Below, piece by piece: positions 48,701-61,169 of a stretch of 64,000 nt of DNA. The DNA is taken from the NCBI RefSeq assembly GCF_035083965.1, contig NC_089740.1, forward strand, positions 13,813,052 to 13,877,051, given 5' to 3'. Position numbers and translations under genes: made by a program. The notes beneath the pieces were generated by a model. It had not been told where the DNA came from and ran no database searches. It saw nothing but the letters and a program-made list of their open reading frames with translations. Source of the DNA: Branchiostoma lanceolatum. Its lineage: Eukaryota > Chordata > Leptocardii > Amphioxiformes > Branchiostomatidae. Every line of letters starts with the position of its first letter. The first letter of the stretch is position 1.

Positions 48701-51700
48701 TTGCCGCGAACTTAAAACTACCACGAAATTTTCTGCCCTCCTAGCTACCCCTTGTCTACTATTGTCTCAAACACGAACTTAAAACAATCGCGAACACTCC
48801 ATTTTCTCCCTCACGCGAAATTAAAGCCACGCGACCTTAAATGCATTTACAGTAGTCAGTACCAGTACCCACCCCTAGTGCAGTCTATATTCTAATCCAA
48901 TTTGCCGTGTGATCAGTTTAACCTCCCTGACCTTTCGAGCAGGCTGTAATGTATTACTGGACCAGGGTTAGAGTATTAAAGGATCTGCCGTTATACGCGC
49001 AGGGAGACAACTACTCATCCTGGTGATGGATCGGTCAAACTCGCGCCATCCACCGCCTGTGGAACAGAATATGGGCGAAATCTGAAGTTTCGCCTTCATG
49101 AAAAGGTCGAGAAAGCAAAGTACAGGGGATGATGCCAACAGGCCTTGTCAAGTTCAATGCCTTGTGCGTTGATTCTCATTCCACATGGGAAAGTGCTGTG
49201 TTCTCCAAAGTACAAAGGCTGGTGACAACAGGACTTGTCTAGTTGTATGTCATGTAGATTGAGTCTGAATGTTGCTTTTTACTTACATAAATTTGGTCTA
49301 AAACATGATAATCTATTTACTGAATGCCGTTCTATCCTATTTGATCCATTATATCCTATTTCCTGCATACTATTTCAGTAAGGCTTATCCACATTGACTA
49401 TTTATTATCTCGTTATACAAACTAAATTACCATAACTCTTCATGTATTTATGACAACACATGCATGCTCTACTTCCCTCTGATGTGTTTTCGATCGTTGG
49501 TAAATGTTATACGCGGCGTGATAACTCCGCACCATGCAGCTTTCCATCGGAGGCTCGCTTGACAAATCATGATCATAAGTCATTTATACATGTATCACCG
49601 TTATAACACGTTTGTGGTGTACACAAGGGAACACGGACCAAAGCTACGCCTGAGCCTCTGGCTTGCTCACAACTACGTTTTAGACCTGAGAATGAACTAA
49701 AGCTGGTGTGTTACGCCGCAGGACGGTTATACCGGCTATATAGATACAGCTACAGAACACGCTTAGCCTGTGTTGGTAAAATAGGGACACTAATTAGCTG
49801 GGTACAGTGTGGCAGATTTTTATGTAAGTGAATTACTGCCGTGTATTCCACTACATTGATCTATATATACAATGATGAATACGGATATTTTAGGTTCAGT
49901 CTAGTGCATCTGTCCCTCCTCTTTATAAACCAGAAGCCACCGGTTACCAGTCTTCATTAAAGTGATATCCATGCATTGCACCCGGTCCTTGAATATCGAT
50001 CGATCTGAAACTTTGCATGGCTGTTAACTAAGCAACTGTAGCAGCCGGGCGTGGAAAGATATGGTTGCATATATGATTCCCCATTCCCCCCGTGTCATCC
50101 CCAGTGCTTTTAACATATGGCTGCCGTCTTCAGGATGAATCAATAACGAGATGCTCTGTATTCCATGCAGACCCTAAAGCCTAGGTCGAGAGAATCTCGT
50201 GATTCGGGCTATCTGTTCAGTCTCCCGTCTCTGCACATCAAAGATGACCTCTCATGATAACGAATTCGTGCTTTTTTTTTCAAAGCTCCAAGGTATCATT
50301 TTGAAACGTGAGCCTTGTTTCTAGCAGGTTGGCCATCAGATTAAGTAAACATTCATCATCATGTTGATGAAGGTTAGACATCCAGGTAATAAGATACGCC
50401 AAAAACCAGATACATCCAGGTAATAAGATACGTCAAAAACATTTAGCTCCTAAAACAACATGAGCTAATTGATTCATTAGCATGCAACCTTGTCTAAATT
50501 CATTATCCTATTGAATCATCTGAAATTGTCTTCACTTCATTAACATATCTATTCAGAGTTTTGGTATAAAACCTAGTTCTACCAGATCCTTCTTTAGTCA
50601 CTGACGAAGGATAGCGGATGCTATCTGAAAGGTCTGACTGTTTCAAAATCTTATCCAGTTGCTTGAGTAATAATTTTTGGCGTATTCATCATCATGGTTA
50701 CTTATATTGCCAATAAAGATACCATTGTTTCCATTATGTGACTGAGACGCTACTATTGTTTCAAACGCGAACTTAAAACCACGGCGAACATGCATTTGCC
50801 CGTTGCCACGAAATTAAAACCACGCCAACTTAAATACATTTACTGTACCCGTCAGACCAAGACGCCAATACATATACCTTTGCTAGAACAGCAAAGGCCC
50901 CTGGCCATCGATCGGATCGTTTAACACGAATTTGAAACGAAGATCAGATTATTCAATAATGCTATATTGCTGCTAGAAACAGAATGAGTGTATTCATGAT
51001 AATTAGATATATACATTTCATAATCCATTACATAACTGGATCCAGTGGATGATTTGAATGATGGTTTACATGAGATGTGAGGATTGTGGATAAAACTTAT
51101 CTTCCTTAGACAGGCGCAATCTCATTACAGATCTAGACTGTTACAGATCTAGACTGGCGCAGGTTTCATCTCAATTGCCCAAAGCAATCCACCAACAACG
51201 CTGTAACTGCATGTGTCATGGAGCTCGTCCAAACTGTGGTTGAAACATGTTTTCTGTTAACGACTCTTTTATTGACATGTATCTTATTTCCATTTCCAGC
51301 TGAGGTGGAGACCAAGAATGAGCAGGTGAAAGAAGAAGACCAACAGGTGAGTTCATCAATTTAGTTCACTTTCTCCTCTTGTTTGTCCACTGCTATTGCC
51401 AGATTGAAGCACTCGACATACTAAAGATAGCAAAGTGATATTTCACTGAAAATAATTGGCAGGCTCTGCCACTAAAATGCAATTAGAGACGACAGGGCGT
51501 CAAACGAATTCTTCAGTTATTGCTTCATCATTTTGCATGGGCTTTTAGCTATCTTTATGGCAGAAGTTTCGAGAGGAATTTCCCTGTCGTGATGACAATA
51601 AAAGGTGATGAGCCGATCAATGTGACTGCCTCCTAAAGTAATGATGAAAACAAGAGGCTTTCAAGCTTTCCCACCTGCTGCGATCTACGGCTAAAATGTT

Positions 51701-54700
51701 TAGAAAGAAAATTATATCTGTATCAACGTTAATTGAATGAGTGATTCATGATGAATGTACTTTTTAGCTGATGTAATCGCATTGTGTAGTCACAGTTCGT
51801 ATCTTATGTTGCATCATGCGGCAGACTAAACATCAATCAGCACATTTAGATTTGTTTTACTAAAATTATGTTTTTGTTCCATTGGACTGCTTGCGGCCTC
51901 TTTGTCATATTTGAGTTAATCTGTCATTACCAACACAAAATTTTGATTTAACAATTTTTGACTGATCAACTTAAGTCTTAACCAAAGAATGAGCAATCCA
52001 CTGCTTCTTTGACGTCACGGTATGCAGATAGCACACGTGACTCGATGAGCAGTGGATCACAAGTTGCAGAAAGTCTATGGCGCCCCCCGTCTCTGTTGGG
52101 TTTCGCATCTTGTTCTGATCGTCTGCTTACTTGATAGGTAAATGGACCAATGTAACAATGCTATTGTTACTAAAAGGTTTTTCTTTCTGGGAGCAAAGTT
52201 GTCCTCCTTTACTTTTGCCTAAAACTGGTGAATAAACCCTTGAAATGGTACTCCCCAAGCAGAAGTTGGGCTGGCTGTTTTTGAAGTGTTTTTAGACGTT
52301 TTCGTCTGGCTTAATTTTTGTAGCCCCTTTTATTTTTGTCATCAACCTACAAACAAAAAGAAAACGGGATAAAAAGTAAGCCCGACAAAAAACACGTCAA
52401 AAAACAGCCAGCCCTCCTCTGCTTGGAGAGTAATGCAATGATGTTTGTATCTTGTATCTGTGAATGGAAGTGCCCATCGCAGAGGTATTCGCGTTATTTA
52501 AGTTGCAGGTGCTGTGTACCGGATGTTAGGATTCTTCTTGGCTCCTGAAGTCGTGTGGTGTCTAATATTACCTGTTTGGTATGCCCCCGAGACTAGAGAT
52601 GTCAATCAAGAGAATAATCATGGCGTCATTAAGCGGGGGTTGAAAGGATGAGCAGGGTGTTTCGGGTCTTAATGAGTACTGTCGTGACGTCAATGGGTCC
52701 TGGTCTGACGCACGTGGAACGCAGTAGCTGCATTTTGAAAAGAACTATTTTAGACCTGTTGTTACCGGGCAGATCTGCTAGATGAAAATTACATTCGAGA
52801 TGAAATATGGCACGAAGAAAGGTTTTACTAGCATTTGGTTAATGTGTAGATGCTGCTTTTGTAATGAATAATATTTCGTATTTATCCTAGTAGCATATGG
52901 TTGCCACAAGGGTGACAAGATCCTTGTAGATGGTAAGATCCTTGTAGATTAAAGGTAAAAATGCAATTTGGAACTGTAGCAGATCTGCTACATTCGAGAT
53001 GATATATTGCATGCATAAAACTTTTTAATCATAATGGAGATGCTGCTTTGGCAATAGAGTTTTTAATGATATTCTGTAGTCAATGACGACTTTCAATCAC
53101 TATCTGAAACGCCTGACCGTATACGAACCTTATCCAGTTACTTGAGAAACCTTCGTATCGTGATACATATTGTGATGTGTTCTTATGCAGGCATCGAAGT
53201 GACATATGGTTGCCACAAGTCTGTAGTTTAGACGTTTTTTAATTAAATGCAACAAATGCAAACTAGAACTAGTATTACCGCCCTCAATATACACCAGAGA
53301 ACAGTTCGGGTTAGCTTAACATTGTGACCACACTTCTACGTCAAATGTAGCGTGCACTATGCCTAAAAGAACTTAGTAAGTATGTGACCTGTTGCTTTCA
53401 AGGAGTTAATTCCAGAAAAGTGCCCCAAGGTTGTACCTCTGTGACACTCTACTTTAAGTGCTATGTACTCTATTTGTTTGAGCTTAACCAATATTCCTGG
53501 GCACGGAAAGTGAGTTATCTACTACCTGACGTCTCGTCCATTCGCGATAACACGCCAGCCTACGTGTGTAACGTGCTTTTCTTTGAAGTGGTGCACTTAC
53601 GCACTCGACGGGCTGTGAAATCTATGGGTTAGACCTGACCACCAGAATGAACTACATTATCTTCCTCAAGTGCCTTCAGTAGACCATTTTATGTCATTTT
53701 ATGTCCTTCATAACCGCCATCTAGCTATAGGGTGTGGCAGGATTGAGTCTTGCTTAACGTGAATGCCATCAGGTAGAAGTCGATGAGTTAGAACTGTCAG
53801 CCCAAATGACTTACATCAAATTCATTTGATGCTTTCGAATTCTATGATCATTCTTTAGCTGCTACTGCCATATGGCCAACCATCTTGGATGCGCCTTTAT
53901 TGTCTCGTGCCTAATTCAAAACCTATCAGGGAGTAAAGGGTGTGAAATTCATGAACGTAACTTGATCGCCACAATAATTTACATCAATTTCGCCGAGTGT
54001 CTTCCATAGACCCATGTCATTTTATGCCTTCCATAGCCGCCATCTTGGATGTGGCCGGATTGTGAATCCTGTCATGTAAAAGTCTGTGTAATTGATTAGT
54101 TAGGACTGGCGTCCAAAGATGGATTACATCAAGTTCATAACAGACCTTTTATGCCCATTATGAGTGAAATAGGCGACACTTGAATCTTGTGGCGAGAGAT
54201 AGAGGGAGAGAAGCTGATCTATTATCCTATCAGGTACTCAAGGTTCAGAAATGTATGGCGGTCACAATGAAATACATCAACGTCTTCACATGTATTCAAT
54301 TGAACTCTTTATGCGATTTAATGCCTTTCATAGCCGCCATATTGGATGTGGCTTGATAAACTGTTGATTAATGTGAATCCCACCAGATGGAAGTCTGTGA
54401 AATCTATTGGTTAGACCTGATGGCCATGATGATCTACATCAACTTCGTTAGGTCCTTTCACTAGACCCTTTTATGCTCACTTTGAGCTGCTACCAGCATA
54501 CGGTTAACAGTCATTTTCAATGTGGCTGGACTCCTCTAGATTAATTATTGCATAATGTGAATCCTATCAAGTAGCAAGGTTGTGAAATATATGGGGGAGA
54601 ATTGACGGACGGATTGACTTACATCAAATTCGTGAAGTGACTTCAATTACCCTTTTATGCGATTTTATGCCTTTCAAAGCCACCATCTTTGCTGTGGCCG

Positions 54701-57700
54701 GATTGACCCTTGATTAATGTGAATCCCACCAGGTGGAAGTCTGTGAAATCTGTTGGTTAGACCTGACGGCCATGATGAGCTGCTGCAACTAGAATCATAT
54801 GGCTAACATTTATTTTGGGTGGGGCTGGAATCCGTTGGGTTAACTCTTGCATGATGTAAATCCAGCAACTTCGTTAGGCCTTTACTCTAGACCCTTTTAT
54901 GCTCGTTATGCGTTGCTACTATCAGATGGCTAAGTCATTTTGGGTGTGTCTGGATTGTGGATTCCAGAGTTTGCAATCCACTGAATAAATTTATGTACAT
55001 TGTAAAGCCAACAAGTTGCAACGTTGTAAAATACATGGGCGAGGCGTGACGGCCAAAATGAATTAGATCAGCTTCGTCAAGTGACTTCAATAGAATCCCT
55101 GAATTTCATTATATGCCTTGAATAGCCGCCATCTTGGATGTGGCCGGATTGACCTTTGCGCATTGTGAATAATGACTTCGGACTAAAGTGGAATAAATTT
55201 GTACTTATCATCTAGTCCCCTGTTAGTAATGCCTAAAGCCACAGAACATCATCGTAAGAAGGGGCACTATCAGATTCATCCAACGGTTACCAAGTTTTGG
55301 CCTCTTGAGCAACACGCCGTGCCTAAAGAATGCAGAGTTCAGATCCCTGTGCGTCGCAACAGCAGGGTCGCTAGGAGCTGTAAAAGTTCACAACAGTATG
55401 TCTACAGCCCTGAAATTTGTTGATATGTATTGCCTTCATCATCCTACACAAAAGTGTGACTTACTTTCTCCAAATAGCAGACTACTATCGCTGAAGCAGT
55501 TTCTCGCCAATTAGTCTCATTTTATATCAAGGCACTATTGTTGCAGAGAAGTAAGAGCTCGTTGCCTTGTGCCATCTTCATGTGCATAATGATGATGATT
55601 ACGTGCAGTTTGATGTCATTAGACCTCATTGATATCAACTGTCTATTGTTACAGTGCGGAAAAAGCCTTCCATCACACTCTCGCAGGTTGACGAATGCTG
55701 CTAATTGCGTGCAATGTGCAGCGTAGAGATCTCAGTAATATCAAAGTCCTATTGTTGCGGAGCGGCAAAAAGCTTTCTGTTCGCACTCTCAGTAGTTGAA
55801 AGGCGCTGTTAAGACCTACTATCTGATGTCTTAAGTTTGCATTAGTGGCCCTACTTAGAATCAAAGCCGTATCTCTTTTTGTGACAGGGCTTTTGCCTTA
55901 CACCCTCATTAGTAGAACTAATGACGCCAATTTCGTGCAATGATGTTTAACGTATATTAGGTGAATCACTATATGGCACTGTCCCAGTTGGTTCTCTGAC
56001 AGTTTAGATATAGATATTCAAAACTTCTACATGAGTTGTCTGTGAATTTTAGTCATCCAGGAAATTGAAGAATCGCTAAAGGACGATTTCGGATGGACAT
56101 CTGAAACGGTTGATATTTTCATATCGCAATCCAGTGGTGTAGATTGAAATAAATTTTAATACTACATGAGTCTTATCTTTCTTATCGTCCGTAAAAAAAC
56201 CTAATGGTAGTTCACCCCATTGGATATTGAGAAGAACGACAACATTTATCAGATAATGGCCGAATTACAGCAACTACGTAACTATTCATTATGCAGGACA
56301 CGCCAGTCAAGATGATGGCATCAATTCCAGTAATGAAATATCTATCATATGTCTGAACCATTATACTGGAATTATGCACAATGTCGCTGTGAATAATGTA
56401 TGAGCCAACTGATGGTGTAGTCTTCATACATACTGTCATTCTTCTTGAGATATATTACTGGGTCTAGTAGAACGAGTGACTAAGGGACTGTGGAAATTCC
56501 ACACGACAACCATACTTCAGAGAGACATTTTAACCGTTGGTAGATTATACAATGTCCAGATGATGTGTAAATTCAAACGTTGTACTGCCCTTACGGCTGA
56601 CTAGATGCTTGTACTGTATTGAAGGTGTGATAATACAAATACATGTTTATTTTATTTTGTTTATTTGAAAGATCTCTATTAGTGATGTACATGATACTTC
56701 AGTGCTCTTCCTGGACTCGTAATTATAACAAACACTTTACATTACTAAACACGCACGACCATCGATGTACATCGATTTGTTTTTGTTCGACATTAGATAT
56801 TAACTCCACCAAAACCTTCTCTTTTTCGAAACACAGCATAACAAGAAATATAAGTGTATGTTCAAGTGTATGGGAGGGCAACTTGTAAAAGAGCTTAGGC
56901 ACCTGTTTTGCCCTCCCTTTCATATTGTGAAGAACCCAAATAATGAAATTTATGTTTCATCTTTCAAATCTTTTTGCAGGTCCCCCAAAACAGTGAAGCT
57001 GCATCTACGGAAATAGAGCCCGACGGTGTGTTTTCTTTCAAACAATTGGTGTTAAAACGTAAGCTACCGAAGGATCTCGGCTTTCATTTATCTATTCTTT
57101 TTTTATATATTCAGTCTTTAAAACATCTGGGTAGCCCATGCAACAATAGACCTTGTTGATTTCTAAAGGGGCCCCAGAGAGCTTCGGAAAATTGCTACAT
57201 TAATTACATAGCTGTTATTAATTATATAGCTGTAATTGAAATGTATATACAGAAATTGATAATGAGACCTAAAGTTAAAAACAAATGATACAGCATAAAC
57301 GTTGGAGGTCAGAGGTCCTTAAGTAAGTACTACGCTTTGAAAATACCCCAGTCACAAATGTTTGGAACTAAAAGTTCTTGTTAAATGAAACCAGCCCCTG
57401 GAAGGCGTTAGATATATATCATTTAAGGCCTTTATTCATTTGCTTTCTGAGTTAGGAAAATGTACTTAAGTATCTTTGTTTTTATAACTAATTAGCAGGA
57501 AATGGCGAAGATGAAGACGACACACAGACAGAAACGGACACGGATGACGAAGACAAGGAAGAGACCGTAAAAAGAATGGTGAAAGACCAAAGCAACGATG
57601 CCAAGATGGCGTCCCTACAGTCTGCCAACCAACTCCCTCCACTGGACTACGGCATGGGGCCCGAGAATGAGGTGTTGAAACCAGGCCAGGTGGCAGACTA

Positions 57701-60700
57701 CCTTTACAAAGGTAACGCACCAATCAATCAATCAATCGTTCGCAGGTATCGGTGTCTGATGCATGGCGGGTGCAGACATGCATAAGGCTCGCCAGGCTGG
57801 TCTGCTCTCGGCATAGACCCTCCAGTCGGTTCTGGTCCAGCCCCTGGAGCGTGTTGAAGATCTGGTCTTCCCATCTTCCTCTAGGGCGACCTCTAGGTCG
57901 CTTCCATGAGGCGACCTCTAGGTCGCTTGGACAATACAATGATGTCGGAAGATATGAGAAAGCAGTCACGCACCGCCTCATTTGATAATGCTATTAAGTT
58001 TATTGCAAATTCGTGCCCGTGGGCTAATTGTAACTTAAAGTAACATGACAAGTACCGACAAGTAATGTATAGCACGTGTGTACTCTAGTCTAGATGACGA
58101 CTCTAAATTCTAACTTACTTTTTTCTTCGATAGAAGAAGAAGAAATTTATTGCGCGACAATTGCATCTGGTACAATGTATGGTAACGTACGCACATGACT
58201 ACCTTTACAAAGGTAACACACAGCCTCGTTTTCGATAGTATTCTCCGTAATTATTATTACATATTTCTTCATCAAATGTACATAGGCAGAGAGAACACAA
58301 CTGCGTTCCCTCTGAATTGTGTACCATTTGTTACTGTCTTCATTGAAATCATTACCAATGCACAATGACAACTAAAAAGCAGTTAGAAAATTCACAACAT
58401 TACTTCAAGTCAAGTTATGCGACATACTAAGTAAGTGGAAACTGAATGTTCAGGACCTGGAAGGTAAGTTGTTGTACAGTCTGATTGCGCAATGCAGGAA
58501 GGATTGCTGCAGTCTCTTAGTTTTGGCATAGGGAACAGTGATGTTTGGTAATGATATTAAGTTTATTGCAAATTCGTGCCTGTGGGATATTTGCAAGTAA
58601 CATGACAAGTACCGACAAGTAGTGTATAGCACGTGTGTACTCTACTCTAGATGATGACTCTAACTTCTAACTTACTTTTCTCTTCAATAGAAGAAGAACT
58701 TTATTGCGCGACAATTGCACCTGGTACAATGTATGGCAACCTACGCACATGAAATTCGAACTATTGCTTATATCTAACAAATACAAAGAACTAGTCTAAG
58801 CTATGACTTACAGTATAGATAATCCATAGAACAATATACAATGTACATGCTAATGCTCTAAAACAGTATGTTGGTAACAGTATGCTGTGTCATCAGGAAT
58901 TTATGATACTGTCTCATACGAATCTGCTGAGTTTGAAAGATCAATTCAGTACAAAGATCCTGCTTATCACCATACACACTCCACCTCTGTACTTCATCCC
59001 TACAAGACTTGTTACACAGGGGGGTAAAGCTGTTCTTGGTCTTTTGGAAAGATAAGAGGGGTCCTTTTTATTCTCTCATGTGTTAATGATGGATTGTAAG
59101 CCTTACCAACTGACAGATAACCATCGCGAAGGATCCAAGAACGTTTTCCTTATCTTTCTTATGCATAGCCAAGTATTCACATGAAAATTAAGTTACCAAT
59201 AGGAAGAATTGGGTACTGGGCAAAGCATTGTACTTGAGAAGGGCGTGGGTGTGTGCTTAGCTCAGCTCTTTTGTTCACGCATAGCGCAGGGGATATCCAT
59301 GTGGAGACTTTCAATGTATGCTGATGATACAGTATGCGAAAAGTTATTCGTATATCACTGATATAACTTTGCATTGCATATTGAAGGTCTATATGGTCCA
59401 ACGAAACATATGAAAAATTGACTGACACCAACTGAAAGATTGCGAAGGATCACAGAACGTTTTTCTTGTAAGCTGTATAAGCTCTTTGTTCTCCCATGCG
59501 TTACTGATGGATTGCAAACTTTACCAACTGACAGATAGGAAGGATCCCAGAACGTTTTTCTTTTTCACATGAAAATCAAGTTAGCAATAGAAATTATTGG
59601 GTACCGTGAACAGGATTGTACTTGAGAAGGGCGTGGGTGTGTGCTTAGCTCAGCTCTTTTGTTCGCGCACAGCGCCTGGTTTATCCATTTGAAGATTCTC
59701 GATGCATACTGATGATACAGTGTGCGAAAAGCTATTCTTATATCACTGATATTACCTTGCATTATAGTGAAGGTCTATATGGTCCAACGAAACATATGAA
59801 AAATTGACTGACACTATCTGACAGATAACCATCTCGAAAGATCACAGAACGTTTTTCTTATAAGTTGTTTCGTAAAGATTTTCGTTCTCCCATGCGTTAC
59901 TGATGGATTGCAAACTTCACCAACTAACAGATAGGAAAGATCCCAGAACGTTTTTCTTTTTCGCATGAAAATTAAGTTAGCAATAGAAAGTATTGGGTAC
60001 TGTGAGCAGGATTGTACTTGAAGAGAACGTGTGTGTATGCTTAGAGCAGCTCTTTTGTTCACGCACAGCGTCGACGTCTGGGATATCCATGTGGAGGTTT
60101 TCGATGCATGCTGATGATACAGTATGAGTATAGTTATTCGTATATCACTGATATTACCTTGCATTGTATTGGAGGTCTATATGGTCCAACGAAACATATG
60201 AAAAATTGACTGACACCAACTGACGGATAGCCATCGCGAAGGATCACAGAACGTTTTTCTTGTAAGCTGTATAAGCTTTTTGTTCTCCCATGCGTTACTG
60301 ATGGATTGCAAACTTTACCAACTGACAGATAGGAAGGATCCCAGAACGTTGTTCTTTTTCACATGAAAATTAAGTTACCAATAGAAAGTATTGGGTTCTG
60401 TGAACATCATTGTACTTGAGAAGGGCGTGGGTGTGTGCTTAGCTCAGCTCAGCTCTTTTGTTCACGCACAACGCCTGGTTTATCCATTTGAAGATTCTCG
60501 ATGCATACTTATGATACAGTGTGCGAAAAGCTATTCCTATATCACTGATATTATTTTGCATTATATTGAAGGTCTTTATGGCCCAACGAAACAAATGAAA
60601 AATTGGCACCAACTGACAGATAACCGTCGCGAAGGATCACAGAACGTTTTTCTTATAAGTTGTTTCGTAAAGATTTCATGAAGTCATGATTACAAAGTTA

Positions 60701-61136
60701 AACCAATCACAGACCACACAGATTGTCATGAATACTAATTTTCCCCGCAGCATTCCTGTGTGATAATGGTTCTGGGATCCTTCCCTTTTATCAGTTGGTA
60801 AAGTTTGCAATCCATCAGTAACGCATGGGAGAACATACCCCATCGTGCCTTCAAAGTGCTGTACTGTCGGGGGAATTAACGGACGTTGAGGCCGTTTTCT
60901 CTTGAACAGTATGGTATGATCACAGTAAAAGGAACAAGAGCTATCTACCATTCAAAAAGTAAGACCATAGCATGTCCAAAACTCGAGATATCAAAACGGG
61001 AAGTTCTGCTGCAGTACCGTAGAAAGTCGCCCATTATCGAACTTGATCGTCATTTTCCTGCGACCCTTCCCACCTACCAAATATCCCAAGGATCCATCCA
61101 CAGCTTCTCAAGTCATGCTGTTCACACACAAACAAA

Positions 61137-61169
<33 letters not shown>

